DNA of 64,000 bases from contig CAMZMU010000117.1 of NCBI GenBank assembly GCA_947311845.1, forward strand, positions 71,085,444 to 71,149,443, read 5' to 3'. Both the position numbers and the translations under genes were made by a program. Source of the stretch: Poa pratensis (Eukaryota; Streptophyta; Magnoliopsida; Poales; Poaceae). The notes under the pieces were generated by a model, which saw only the letters and a program-made list of their open reading frames with translations, was not told where the DNA came from and searched no databases. This document shows positions 32,207 to 43,390 of the stretch, in pieces; the first letter of the stretch is position 1, and every line of letters starts with the position of its first letter.

Positions 32207-34599
32207 TTTGATAGGCAAGCCAACGCCTATGTTGACGCTAGCCTTCGAGCCGCTGGTGTCCAGTGGCACCTTCTTCGTGGATGCCCTTTCCTGAGAGAAC
32301 AGCTGCTTCTTCTTTGCCGACCTCGCGGGGGCTCTTCTGCATCCTCGTCAGCGGGAAATGCCACTGCAGCGGCCTTGTAGGCATGCTCGACAGAGCACAC
32401 GGCGTCCTTGACTTGGCCACGTATGGCGATGGTGCCGCTGCAGCCTAGAAGCTTGACGATGTTGTAGGCGTGGTGAGTGACAGCCATGAACTTCGCGAGG
32501 GCCGGGTAGCCGAGGATGGCATTGTAGGGCAGGCCGATGTGCGCGACGTCGAAGTCGATGAACTCGGTGCGGTAGTTTTCTTGCGTTCCGAAGGTGACTG
32601 GAAGCCTCACTTGCCCCAGCGGGGTGGTGGTTCCCTCTGTCACCCCCCGAGAAGGGCCTGGTGGGCATCAGCGGCTCATATGGCACTTGAAGCTTCTCGA
32701 AGGTCTCGACAGATATGACGTTCAGGCCTGCACCCCCATCTATGAGCGTCTTGGTGACGACGATGTTGTTGATGGTGGGAGTGCACACCAGAGGGATGGT
32801 GCCCACGGTCTTGGTGGACTTTGGGTGGTCACTGGAGTCGAAGGCGATGGGGTATTGCGACCACTTGAGGGGCTGGGATGCCTCAACCCCAGGAAGTACG
32901 GCGTTGACCTCGCGAGTGAGCTGCTTGAAGTGGCGGTTCGACTTGGGAGCCTAAGCCCGCCGAGGATGCATGCTGCCCCGCGAGGTACCAGGTAGCCCCC
33001 AGGGTCCTCGTCAAGGAGATTGTTATTTTGCCCGCGGGGGTCTGCTGGAAGGCGTTCGCTTGAGGGTTCTGCTGGTAGTTGTTGTAGTTGTTGCGACCGC
33101 CGCGACCGTGGCGCTGTTCGTGGTTGTAGCGAAGCTTCTTGAGCTCCCAGCAGTCTTCAGTTGCGTGGTTGTGCTTGTTGTGGTAGATGCAGAATGGGCG
33201 ATCATCTGCCTTCTTGGCGTCCTCTGCTGGAGTGGCCGCACACTTTTGCTTGGCGTCAGGCTCTGCCGCGAGGACAACAGTGGGCTTGCGCTTCTTGCTA
33301 GCCTTCTTCTTGGGCTTGGACCCCTCATGAGGCTCCTCTTCCGCTTCCTGTTTGACGAAGATGAGACCTCTTCAGCCTTGGCGCACTTGTCCGCCAAGTC
33401 GAAGAGTTTCAGCACCGAGGTGAGGGTGTCGTGGATGCCGAGCTTCTCGAGCATCCTGCGGTTCGTAACGCCCTCTCTGAAGGCAGAGATGACGTGCGAG
33501 TCCAGGATGTTCGGGATCTTGTTGCGGACCTGGCTGAAGCGCTGGATGTACCTGCGAGGGTCTCGTCTGGCCTCTGGCGCACGCGAGCAGATCGTTGTAG
33601 GTGAGGGCGCACTCGTACGTGCCCTTGAAGTTTTCCACAAAGCACTTGCACAGGTCCTCCCATGTGTCGATGGTGTTCTCGGGGAGGTTCAGGAGCCATG
33701 AGAGTGCTGAATCCTTGAGGGCCATGGAGAGCCAGTTGGCCATCACCTTGTCGTCGCCTCCCGCGGCTTGGATGGAGACGGTGTAGAGCTGCAGAAACTC
33801 CCAGAGGGTTGTTCCTGCCGTCGTAGTGCGGAGGAAGATTGGCTTGAACTTGACCGGCCAGACGACGCGGCGCAAGTTGCGGGTGAAGGCGGGGCAGCCA
33901 GTGGCGTATGTCACAACGCCGCCCGCGAGCGCGTTGCGGTTCTGACGGCCTGCGGCTGCAATCTCCTGGATGACGCGGTTGTGGCGGTCCCGCTGGAGCT
34001 CGATTTCCACGCGCGCATCTGGAGATGTTCGCTGCACGATCTGGTAGTCGTGCGGCGAGGACGCGTGCGACGCGGCACGGTGATTCCCCGCTGGTGGTCC
34101 AGTTGGAGGAGGTGGTGGCGGAGGGGGAGGGGAGGAGGAGCGCCATGCGCTACGTTCCCGCCGCATCCGGAGTGGTGTACCAGCGAGCGAGAGAGTGCTG
34201 GCGCCGGAGCAGGTACGCTAGCGGTGTTGACGAGCTCCTCGTTGCGGTTGAGCCAGCCGTCGTGGCCCACCTGCGTGGGGCGGTAGCGTAACAGCTCCTG
34301 CGCCATGAGCAATACAGCGGCTGGGCTGGGCGCCACCCGGATCTGCGAGGAGGCGCCCTGATCCCTGGATGGGTGCAGGGAGGAAGCTTCCTTGTCGCCG
34401 TCGCCGTCGCCGTCCTCTGGGTGCTCGGCGCGGGGCTCGGGGTCGGTGTCGCTGTCGTCGTATCAGCATCTTGGACAAGAGACGGGGTCCTGCTAGCCGA
34501 GGGTGAACGTAGGGCAAGAAGGTGGACGTCGTCGAGGTCGGGATTGTACATGGCCGTTTTACCCAGCTTCAGGCTCCACGGCGGTGGCGGAGCCCTACG
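32207..34599 (-). pseudogene. gag: Element A gag-protease, main part
   Basis: Starts at the B junction with LKLGKTAMYNPDLDDVHLLA (near 34550), followed by Pro/Thr/Arg-rich sequence. The gag core spans about 33950-33430 (CPAFTRNLRRVVWPVKFKP; ALSWLLNLPENTIDTWEDL) with a frameshift near 33590. A C-x2-H-x4-H-x4-C finger lies at 33150-33191. The protease has TKTLIDGGAGLNVI near 32750 and NAILGYPALAKFMA near 32520, with a frameshift near 32645. The frame meets UAG 32204-32206. The first ~45 codons of gag are displaced to 57379-57472 and 40921-40957 by insertions D and B. Confidence 0.82.
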
Positions 34600-34978
34600 T
34601 GCTGCTATAACTCACTATAAGGCAAATAGCCGTGTTACAGGTTACAATGAGCTATGAGATTGTCTGTGTTGAATGCGCCCTAAAGGCGTCCCGTGGTCCG
34701 GCTTATATAGGCGGCCGGACCTAGGGTTACAAGGTGATTACGTATCCGGCAAGCATACAGAGACCTAAACCTAACCGATAAGTCTACCGCCTTCCGCCTT
34801 GGTCTTGGTGGCTTCATGGGATTCGGTCTTGGGCCTCCTCCTTGCCGGCATCCTCCTTCCTTGGTCGTCAGCTATCTGGGCCGCCCGACAGGCAAAGCCT
34901 TTACCACCACTACGGGCCACCCTGGACTAGCCGGATTGATCCATGCTGGTGATACCCCTAGATGGTATATCCCCAACA
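34600..34978 (-). repeat. Element B 3' LTR
   Basis: About 379 bases; on the minus strand it starts TGTTGGGGATATACC and ends TTATAGCA(GCA). TATATAA on the minus strand lies at 34703-34709. There is no second copy in the window, so the boundaries rest on TG/CA ends, the polypurine tract and the break in element A's gag. Confidence 0.65.
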
Positions 34979-34994
34979 TAGCCCCCAAAAAGGT
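34979..34994 (-). other. Element B polypurine tract
   Basis: On the minus strand ACCTTTTTGGGGGCTA abuts the LTR start TGTTGGGG. The GGGGGCTA core matches A, C and F. Confidence 0.65.
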
Positions 34995-35395
34995 TGAAGT
35001 TCTCCAGGCGCCGTCTTTTTGCGTCGGCCCTGTTCGCCTTGTTTCTGCTGCAGTTGGCGACTGAAGAGCTTGAAGCATTCCGAAGTTAAAGTAGGCGGTA
35101 GTCCGTCTAAAAATAGTCGGATGGCTTGCCGCAAACATGGGAAAGACGGCCTGACCGTTGTCAGGAATCTTCCCAGCAAAGGTCTTGTCATTTGACCAGT
35201 CCCGTCAAATGTTGACGGATGAAGTCACGCAGTCCACGACAGTTTGGACTTGGGTGTGCGTCATGATTGTTTCTCCACTATGCACGGGAATCGAGGAGAC
35301 GGCCGCGGACACCGTTGCCACGACGTGCAAATCGTGGGCACGTGGCGGAGATCGTGCGTCTTGCCAATCTCGCGCATGAATCTCGGCACGAAGAG

Positions 35396-35402
35396 ATAAA
35401 TA
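35396..35402 (+). promoter_or_regulatory. Candidate TATA box of the element B opposite-strand gene
   Basis: ATAAATA lies about 130 bases upstream of ATG 35531. Element A has a similar GATAAAG about 110 bases before its ORF. Weak, position-based call. Confidence 0.35.
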
Positions 35403-35530
35403 CCCCATCGGGCACCACGGGGAAGAGTTTACCCTCTCCATTCGCATTCACCGCTGCCGTTTCCTCTCCTCGGGCGCTCCTCCACATCCAACTCCGGCGA
35501 GCACACCAAGAGCGGCGCAGCACCCGACAG

Positions 35531-38500
35531 ATGGCGAGCTTGAGCGAGCAGGCGTCAGCGGCAGCGGCAGCGCCCCAAGCGGCGGCTTCGGCAGTCGCGG
35601 CCGGGTCTAGATCTGTGCCGACGGCGGCGCTGGTGACTCCCACGGGCAGCGCGCCGTCGTCCCCTTCTTCTTCTTCAACACCGGTAGCATCCACCCCGGC
35701 CGCACCCACCTACTTTCCTCTCCCGTCCATGTCGACGGAGGAGGCCACGCTGACGGCGGACCAAGAGGCTCCCGCCGACGAAGCCACGACTGAGGAGGAG
35801 GAGGTGACGGAGCTGGGCTCCCGCTACTGGCTGCCGTCGTGCATGACGACGGAGTACCTCGAAGAGCTGGAGGAAGACGGCTTTGTGCCGCCAAAGACGG
35901 ACTGCGCTTGGCGGGTACTAGGCAACGAAACCGTCCCCGACCCTCAAGATGGCGAACGAGTCATCTTGGCATCGCACAGCCTTCGCGGTATGACTCTACC
36001 GCTCTCCACCTTCTTCTTGGCTGTACTCAGCTTCTACGGGCTATAGCCACACAACATAGCGCCGAATAGCATCTTAGTGCTAGCCGGTTTCCAAGCGCTG
36101 TGCGAGGGCTACTTAGGTATGGCCGCCTCCATTGAGCTTTTCCAGTACTGCTTTCTGTGCCGCCGACAAACCATATCAGGCGGTCAGCTAGCGACTTGCG
36201 GCAGCGTAACTTTCAACTGCCGCCAACCGGACTGGTATCCAAAGATTCCCTACAATGAGTCTGTGAAGAATTGGACTAGCACCTTCTTTTACTGCAAGGA
36301 CCTCTTGACACCCGGCACCACAAAGGGAGTTCCCGCCTTCATCAATGGTCCGCCAACCCACCAGGCCTGCTGGATAGCAAAGGTGTCACTCAGCAGCTTG
36401 TCGGACGACCTTCGAATTGCCGTTAGGCGGATCGAGTTCTTGACGAAGACGATGGAGGCTCCACTGCTTGACGGAGTTGATACCGTCATCTGCTGGCTGT
36501 CAAGGAAGATAATGCCACTTCGCCATCGCCCACTGAAGATGTGCGAGTACAAGGCAGACAGCGCCGGCAACAACATCCTTAGCGAGGACATGCTGTTGTA
36601 CCGGCTAAGGGAACTCATAAAGCCCCATCATGTGAAGGCGACTGAAGGTGTCGCCATATTCACCCATGACAACCCAGCCCCAGAGGTAAGCCAAAACTTC
36701 CCTTATTGGGTTTATTTTGCCAACTAGGAGCTGGGTTGACGACGCTTTGTTTTTCAGCTGAAGACCTTGACGGACGCCGACTTGGCTCCGAACTGGTATG
36801 ATGCCGGGGCAAGCAAGTCCAGGAAGCGCAAGGTTGGCGGGCCTTCTTCCACCAAGGACTTGGAGAAGAAAAAGAAAGTCGCCGTCACGACCGAGGCGGA
36901 AGATGAAACCTTGGGGGGGGGGGGGGAACATTCCCCAGAAACGGTAAGTAAGCTTATGCTTTTACTAACTTTACCATTTGCTTTATTTGTAACGCATTTT
37001 GCTAACATGTCTTTTACTCCTCGTTTGTAGAGCGAAGCCTTCCATGCCCAAACTTCGCTCCAACTTGAAGATAACTGCCGGCAGAGGCAAGCCGCCAAAG
37101 CCTTCTCCCGCCACCGCACCAGCCACACCTGCCGCCAACATTCCCGTGGTCTTTTGCCCGGAACATACACGGCCAACCATACGAGGCCAACTGGTGTTGC
37201 GGAGACGGATGCAGAGATGGCGGCGGGCAAGAAACCTGCTGCCCCCGCCGCCAGGTCAAGAATGGCTGAAGCTCCGGCTGATGATGCCACCCGCTTTATT
37301 GCCATGAAGCAAGAGATGGAGAGCGAGATGTCGGCTGTCCATGGCGGATCGTCCTCCCATCCCAGCTTAAAGCTTGGTGAAGGAGTGAAAGATCCTCGGC
37401 AAACGCTGAGGACCATGCGCGATGGTACCCGTAAGTGGTACACGCACATGGATGAACTCCATGAGATCCTCCACGATCAACTTGAGGTAACTTAATCTAT
37501 AGTCGCAGCCCCCGAGCACTTTGGCGGCTAAAAGATGTTTTTAGCCGGCAAAGTGGTCTTGTTGACTATATAGCGTTAACCGCAATGTTGTCTTCGTGTT
37601 TGCAGGCTGTTCTTGCTTCCAATCTTGAGCTATTCCGCGCTCAAGAGAAGAAGAACAAAGAATGCCAGCAACTGCGTCAGGACGTGGAGCTGAAGGACGC
37701 CCAGATTGCGAGCTTGGAAGAGGCTCGAAAAAGGATGAAGGCGACAAATCTTCTTTGCCTTCTTTTCGTCCGTCCAGTTTTTTTTTCTTCCGACAAGTAT
37801 TTTAGTCGGCTCTTTCCATACTTTGTAGAATTGCTAGACGCTGCCCAAGATATCCTCAAAAGTTCTTCTAATTTGCAAGCCGTTATCAACGAAGCTGCAT
37901 ATTTAGCCAAGACGGTCATGGATCTAAAGGAAACTCATTCCAAGGAGCTGGAAGAGCGAGACTTGACCCACGCTGCAGAGGTCAGCAAGTTGACAGAGCA
38001 GCTGAAGACGTTGGGCGACACCCTCGCTGAGGTGACCAAGAACTCCAAATCCCAACAAGAAAAGCATGCTCAAGCCGTCCAGTTAGCCGAAGAGACCCTT
38101 GCTGCCCACTTGGATGGGATCAATGCCATCCACGAACACGTCCTTGGTAAAATTCTTCACTTCATTGCGATCACTTCGAGTCACTTGCTGCAACATTCTT
38201 TAACACTTGTATGTTTCTTGTAACACCGGCAAACCTTGGAGACAACGTGGATACCTCGCCCCGCCTTGCACGCATCTTGAAGGTTGGCGAAATAGTCAAG
38301 CATCTTGTCAACGTGGGCAAGGCGTTTGCCGCCAAATTCTTTCCTGGCGCAGGCAGCGACCCAGTTGAATTCGAAGCTTTGCCGGATCTGCTTGGGAAGG
38401 CAACCACGGAGTACGACAGCCAATTGCGATCCGCTGCGCGTGGTGGAGCCAAAGTGGCGCTGGCCTTGACTGCGGCGTGGTACCCTGAGGCCGATATCCG

Positions 38501-38816
38501 GCAAATCACCGAGTATATGCCGACAGTGGACGATAATGACCAGCCCATCCTGCTCTCCAACGTTCTGGCTGCCGTCCAAGGCTATGCAACACGGGTCGCC
38601 AACATGGTGGACATCCGAAAGTTTTACAAGGAGCACTCGGATCCCCATGTTGTAGCAGCCGACCCTTCCTTGGCGGATCCCGAAGCTCCCAGAGATGGAG
38701 AAGGCGAAGCCGTGGCTGAAGAGCGCAGCCCCCAGGATGGCGGAGCCAGCCCCAAGGATGCCGGCGTCAGCCCCCATGACCTCCAAACAGCGCCCACCAA
38801 GGCGGCAACTCCTTAG
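35531..38816 (+). pseudogene. Element B opposite-strand spliced gene (Transposase_28-like, coiled coil)
   Basis: The best-preserved opposite-strand gene. ATG 35531 (MASLSEQASAAAAAPQ) opens an Ala/Ser/Pro-rich N-terminus, then the Transposase_28-like domain (NSILVLAGFQALCEGYLGMA; LRHRPLKMCEYKADSAGNN). Introns with GT-AG ends keep the frame: 36686-36757, 36944-37030 and 37487-37605. Exon 2 is basic (SRKRKVGG) and contains a 14-G run; later exons encode a coiled coil (AVLASNLELFRAQEKKNKEC; LKETHSKELEERDLTHAAEV) and a C-terminal domain (AALALTAAWYPEADI-like region as ALTAAWYPEADIRQITEYMP) ending at 38816. A further intron probably lies about 38146-38220 and possibly one near 37770-37830. A TAG at 36044-36046 in exon 1 (after FYGL) is the one clear break. 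Function is unknown. Confidence 0.75.
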
Positions 38817-39358
38817 ATGTCTTCTCCTGCAATGATAGCACAAGTAGATGCGTTAATCTGTTAACGCGAAAAAAACTTGTTTATTTGCTGGTATGTAATT
38901 ATGTTGGGCCAACTTTTATGCTACACTTGGCGGTAGGCTTACTTAAGTGGCCCGCCTTAATATGTATCTCGCTTACATGTTTAGTCGTTTCATATGTTGG
39001 CGGAACCTCATCACAGTTACTTTAGCTGAGCCAACCAGGTGCAATACCAATTAGTTTAGACTCAGAGACCAAAGCCAGCATGTTGGTGCCAACGACATGC
39101 TACTAGGCGAGCCACACACAAACAGACAGATAACCCTACTAGCGGTGCAAAGGTTGTTTGCTTATTTTTAGCCGGCAGACGGCAAATGTCAAAAAAGTCG
39201 GACCCGTAGCACGGAGCAAAATTTTAGCGGAAACTTTTGACATTAACATAAATATGACTGCGAGAAAAGACAAAATATGGCATGGTCTCAAAGCTGGATG
39301 AGCAAGTCACAGACTTTTATTTCATAATCATATAGTACTTATTACGATTTGGAAATTG
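38817..39358. other. Element B spacer between the opposite-strand gene and integrase
   Basis: AT-rich sequence between the convergent ends of the opposite-strand gene and integrase. No protein signature. It probably serves as 3' UTR and polyadenylation region for the two convergent transcripts. Confidence 0.5.
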
Positions 39359-40309
39359 CTAAGTGTAAAAAGGACGTAGCTGCTCAATGTTCCAAGGTCG
39401 TTTTGTTTCGTCGTACTGGTCGTCGACCTTCCTCTTGCGCTTGCGACCTCGTTTCTTCTTGTATCCGTCTCGTGCGTCCACCAAGTAATAAGATCCATTG
39501 AGCAACACCTTACTGACCACAAAAAGTCCTTCCCATGGCGGGGATAACTTATGCAAGCCTTTCCTGTCTTGGATTAGGCGGAGGACCAGGTCACCAACTC
39601 TAAAACTACGTTGCCGTACTCTTCGACTGTGATAACGCCTCAAACTTTGCTGATAGATGGCGGATCGTGCGAGAGCAACATCGCGTTCTTCATCAAGTAG
39701 GTCAAGGCCATCCTGTCTTGCATCTTCTGCGTCTTCCTGGAGGTAGGCTTGAATTCTGGGAGAATCGTACATCATGTCGGACGGCAACACTGCTTCTGCG
39801 CCATAGACTAAGAAGAAAGGAGTGAACTTGGTTGATCTGTTTGGGGTTATTCGTAAACTCCAAAGGACAGACTGCAACTCATCCACCCAAGCCCCAGCGG
39901 CCCTGTGCAACGGTACTTCGAGACGTGGTTTGATGCCCTGTAGGACTAAACCATTTATACGCTCTACTTGACCATTTGCCTGCGGGTGTGCTACTGAGGC
40001 AAGATCTAGGCGGATGCCATGCTTATAACAGTACTCCTCGACTTCGCCTTGCGACAAGTTAGTGCCGCTATCGGTGATAATGTTGTGAGGCACCCCGAAC
40101 CGAGAGATTATTCCCCACAGAAAATTTGCGGCTGTGGCACCGTCTAGCTTTTTGATGGGCTTAGCTTCAACCCACTTGGTGAACTTGTCTACAGCCACAA
40201 GTAAATGTGTGTAGCCACCAGGCGCCGTCTTAAACGGACCAACCATGTCCAAGCCCCAGACTGCGAAAGGCCATGTGATGGGTATTGTTTTAAGCTCCTG
40301 AACCGGCAT
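39359..40309 (-). pseudogene. pol: Element B integrase
   Basis: An uninterrupted 316-codon frame from PVQELKTIPITWPFAVWGLD to NIEQLRPFYT. It holds the catalytic core: first Asp in WGLDMVGPF, second in HNIITDSGTNLSQG, Glu in ANGQVERINGLVL. The C-terminal domain (GDLVLRLIQDRKGLHKLSPP) and a Lys/Arg-rich stretch (GYKKKRGRKRKRK), which could be a nuclear localisation signal, follow. It would join element cDNA to the chromosome. It is cut from the upstream zinc-binding part only by two adjacent stops at 40316-40321, so the copy is nonfunctional as a polyprotein though otherwise well kept. Confidence 0.9.
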
Positions 40310-40318
40310 GTGTGATTA

Positions 40319-40920
40319 TCAGGCATATAGTTGGCAGCCTCTGCATCTTTTGATGATGTCCTCTGCATCTTGCTTGGCTGTCAACCAGTAAAAACCTTGT
40401 CGGAAAGCTTTGGAAACAAGGGAGCGTGAGGAAGCGTGATATCCACACACTCCAGCATGTATCTCGTCCAACAGTTCTCTGCCTTCTTCGGGCGAAATGC
40501 AACGTTGGTAGACACCCGTGGTGCTACGCTTGTACAATTCGCCTTTAATTATTGTGAATGCCTTGGCTCTTCTTACGATTTTCCTTTTCAACACCTCATC
40601 ATTCGGCAACTCCCGATTGATCAGGAAGTCCAGATATGGTGTCGTCCAATCCGGCTTTACCAGGTAGACGGCATAGCTAGCATCTTCGACTGGTTCTGCC
40701 GTCTCTGGGTCAAGGAGATCTGCTCCTTTTATTGACCGCTTGTGCAGGTGTTCCAGGAAAACATCCTTTGGTACCTTCTTGCGTTCAGACCCCAATCTGG
40801 CAAGTGTGTCTGCTGCCTCATTTTGAGCCCTTGGGATGTCGCGGACCTCGTAGCCTAGGAAGCATTTAGCGAACTCGTCAACGGTAGCGTGATATGCCGC
40901 CATTGTCTTGCTTTTACCGA
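40319..40920 (-). pseudogene. pol: Element B RNase H C-terminus and integrase zinc-binding part
   Basis: Begins at the deletion edge with GKSKTMAAYHATVDEF and continues through AQNEAADTLARLGSERK (end of the second RNase H), then the linker and the H-H-C-C zinc-binding region (HAGVCGYHASSRSLVSKAF; CRGCQLYA). It ends in two adjacent stops, TGA then TAA, at 40316-40321. Everything upstream, including RT, is missing. The ATG at 40903 is internal to RNase H and not a real start. Confidence 0.85.
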
Positions 40921-40957
40921 TCGATCAAGCAGGTTCTGGAGCGTTGTTGGCGCGCGG
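40921..40957 (-). pseudogene. gag: Element A gag sliver between B and D
   Basis: 37 bases on the minus strand read RAPTTLQNLLDRS, consistent with continuing the Arg/Pro-rich gag N-terminus of element A from 57379-57472 across insertion D. It ends at the edge of truncated element B. The exact B/A edge could be a few bases either way. Confidence 0.5.
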
Positions 40958-41614
40958 TGATAACCCCCAAGAGCAGGGGATCACTATAGCACCTCTCAAT
41001 GTGGAAGTAGGGTATCGATCCGCAGGACCAAGAAGTAAAAGTTATCTATTCCCTACAACTAAAGTGTCACAAGTTTTAGTTGATTATGCACTAAACAAGT
41101 TTAAAGAACAAGATGGTTGATTTAATGGATGGAAGTTTCCCCCCTCCAATCTGCAGCTCCAGGTTTCTGTTTCATGGTTTCTGTGTTTCGGCGGCGCTCC
41201 TTCCAGAGAACGTCGGGGGGCTATTTTTATAGACGTTTTTAGGTCAAGACGAAGCCACAGAGACGAAAACGGACGGCATCGGAGCCACGAGGATTAAAAG
41301 AGATGGTCCCACACGGCCTATGTACCTGGCCACGTGGGACCATCCAATTTCTTCCTCGGACTTCCTTTTTCGCGGATTCGTGGCTAGTACGTCTTCTTAT
41401 TTCCAAATATTGGGCCCCGTAAAATATTAGGTCATTTGGACGTCGTTTGGTCCCTGAAAGTCAAAAACATGGAAAAAGGGGTTTTCTGCCCGTGCAGGGT
41501 TAATTCCATAAAAATAGGAAACATACCAAATATTCCCAAAATCATTATAAAACAGTGATATAACCCTTATATGATGCAAATATGACTGGAATATAAGTAA
41601 AATAATGCAAAGTT
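40958..41614 (-). repeat. Element D 3' LTR with large internal deletion
   Basis: Matches 55857-57378 except that about 840 bases (56039 to about 56877 of the right copy) are missing, with AGTTT-type microhomology at the join (41131-41138). The last ~25 bases of the right copy (CATGTATGC...CATCA) are also missing, so the U3 start and the polypurine tract are lost. Confidence 0.85.
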
Positions 41615-43385
41615 GTAAGGTGTATCACAGAAGGTGTATCACACAAGACAAACAAACATAATGAACAATCTCAACACCCTTTTTATTTACCATTAGATAG
41701 CTTTTTATTGTAAGGTGTATCACAGAAGGTTCACCATAGCATGTAAGTAAATTTCCATCATGAATGATGCATGACTTAGATTAGCGGCCCAGGCGTCTCT
41801 CTAACCATTTATACAAACTCATTTAAACTCACTTCATTTCCTCATTTATTTCACCCATGGTAAGCATCCATAAACAATAGTACATGATATCAACTAAATG
41901 AGATGAAGTGCAATGTTGAAAGCTTGCCATGTGACAGCACATATGAGCTAACTCTCAACCAAAGACATTTGTCAAGTCCACAACATCATAATTTTAATCA
42001 CAATGGGTCATATTTTTATTTATGCAATGAAAGTAAAGTGTGCATCAAGTTCGAGAGAGCTATATAACCAACTTTTCCCACAACAATTATCAACATAAGC
42101 ATTTTCATTCAGAGGTATAGATAACGCAAATATCATGATAAACATACTCGGAATAGCATAAAGGTAATAGGTAGATATGGTGGACTCACTGGAAAAACTT
42201 TGGTTGAAGGTGTTGGAAACAAGTTTTTGCTTGTTGGAATTTTTGGGCTAGCAAGAGGGAGAAAGTTGACCATCAAAATGCATGCATGAGTGTCCATAGA
42301 ACTAACTAATCCATGTTAAAACAAGGTAGAATAACATTTAGCATCAAAACATGAATAAAAGATAGCTCTTGATAAAATATTTGCAAATTATTACTCATTA
42401 ACAAGCTCATGAATCATGCAATTTTATGTGTCTTTTGAAATTAACTCTAACATCCCTTTTCCCAATCTTATAATAGCATCCAACATAATTCAACCCAAAT
42501 TTCCAGTAGCTCTCTCATATATAAATGATAGTGTGGTGGTCTCACAAAATAAAAATCTAACCTAAACAAACAAAAAGACGCTCCAAGTTTATGCGATAAA
42601 GTGTTTTGATCGAAAAACAGAAGTTAGACGTGTGCAAACCGAGAGTGTGTAGGTCCAGTGGGGTTGTCTTCACATCCCCAAGCTTATGGTCTTCACCATC
42701 CTTGGATAGCTCTTGGTGCATCTACTCTAATCCCTGTGAAAAAACTTCAAAACACCGTTTCTCCCATTTCTTTTTCTGTGGGGCACATTAGTAGTGATAA
42801 ACAAATAGATTTCTTGCTGCATATAATCCTTAGACAAAAATTCATATGAATGTACAGAAAGTGTATAATGTTGTATGCCTACTCATAAACCCAATTGGAT
42901 CAAAAGATTCATGTTAAAAGTTCTAAGCATGCATGAAACAAAATGGGACAGAACCTGTCCAGAAAAACAGCAGCAGCTAAACGTATTTTTCTACCTACTT
43001 AACTTTGTCGGAAAATTACGAAAAAAATCATGCAGATAGAGGAGGAAAAGTTGCTACGGCAGTTTAAATATGAGCTCATTCGGAGTTACAGAATAATAAT
43101 TAAAAATCATACCGTGCACAGATTCGTGTAGGAATAAAATCTCCGAACGCTATAAGCAACTTCTTCAAACCAAAATGAGTAAAACTTGGCACTTTATTAA
43201 ACATTCCAGAAACTAAACTAAACACTAAGTCTCTTGTTACAGCAAGAGGACACAAAGAAAATCACAAATAAAAACAACCGGGTTGCCTCCCGTAAAGTGC
43301 TTTCTTTATAGCCATATAGCTAGGCTTCTTACTTGATGTTTATTGTGGACGAAGCTCATGAGGGAGCTTGATCTTTGGCGTGTCC
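41615..43385 (-). other. Element D 3' internal non-coding region
   Basis: AT-rich. The segment 41640-41820 is the reverse complement of element E 14560-14760. TGTAAGGTGTATCACAGAAGG occurs near 41614 and again near 41710, a short direct repeat at the damaged LTR edge. A polypurine-like TCCCCAAGCTT lies at 42675-42685. It ends at TSD CTCTT (43386-43390) of element C. No coding sequence is seen. Confidence 0.65.
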
Positions 43386-43390
43386 CTCTT

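Larger units (their letters stand above)
34600..40920 (-). mobile_element. Element B: Tat-type gypsy retrotransposon lacking its 5' half
   Basis: Minus-strand element inside element A's gag. It retains the 3' LTR (34600-34978), polypurine tract, opposite-strand gene (35531-38816), integrase (39359-40309) and the end of RNase H (to about 40920). RT, protease, gag and 5' LTR are missing: at about 40921 the sequence changes directly to element A gag. A deletion between B's interior and its right flank is the simplest explanation; no TSD can be read. The left boundary is uncertain by 3 bases (TGCTGCTATAAC). The ORFs are better preserved than in A, C or F. Confidence 0.75.
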
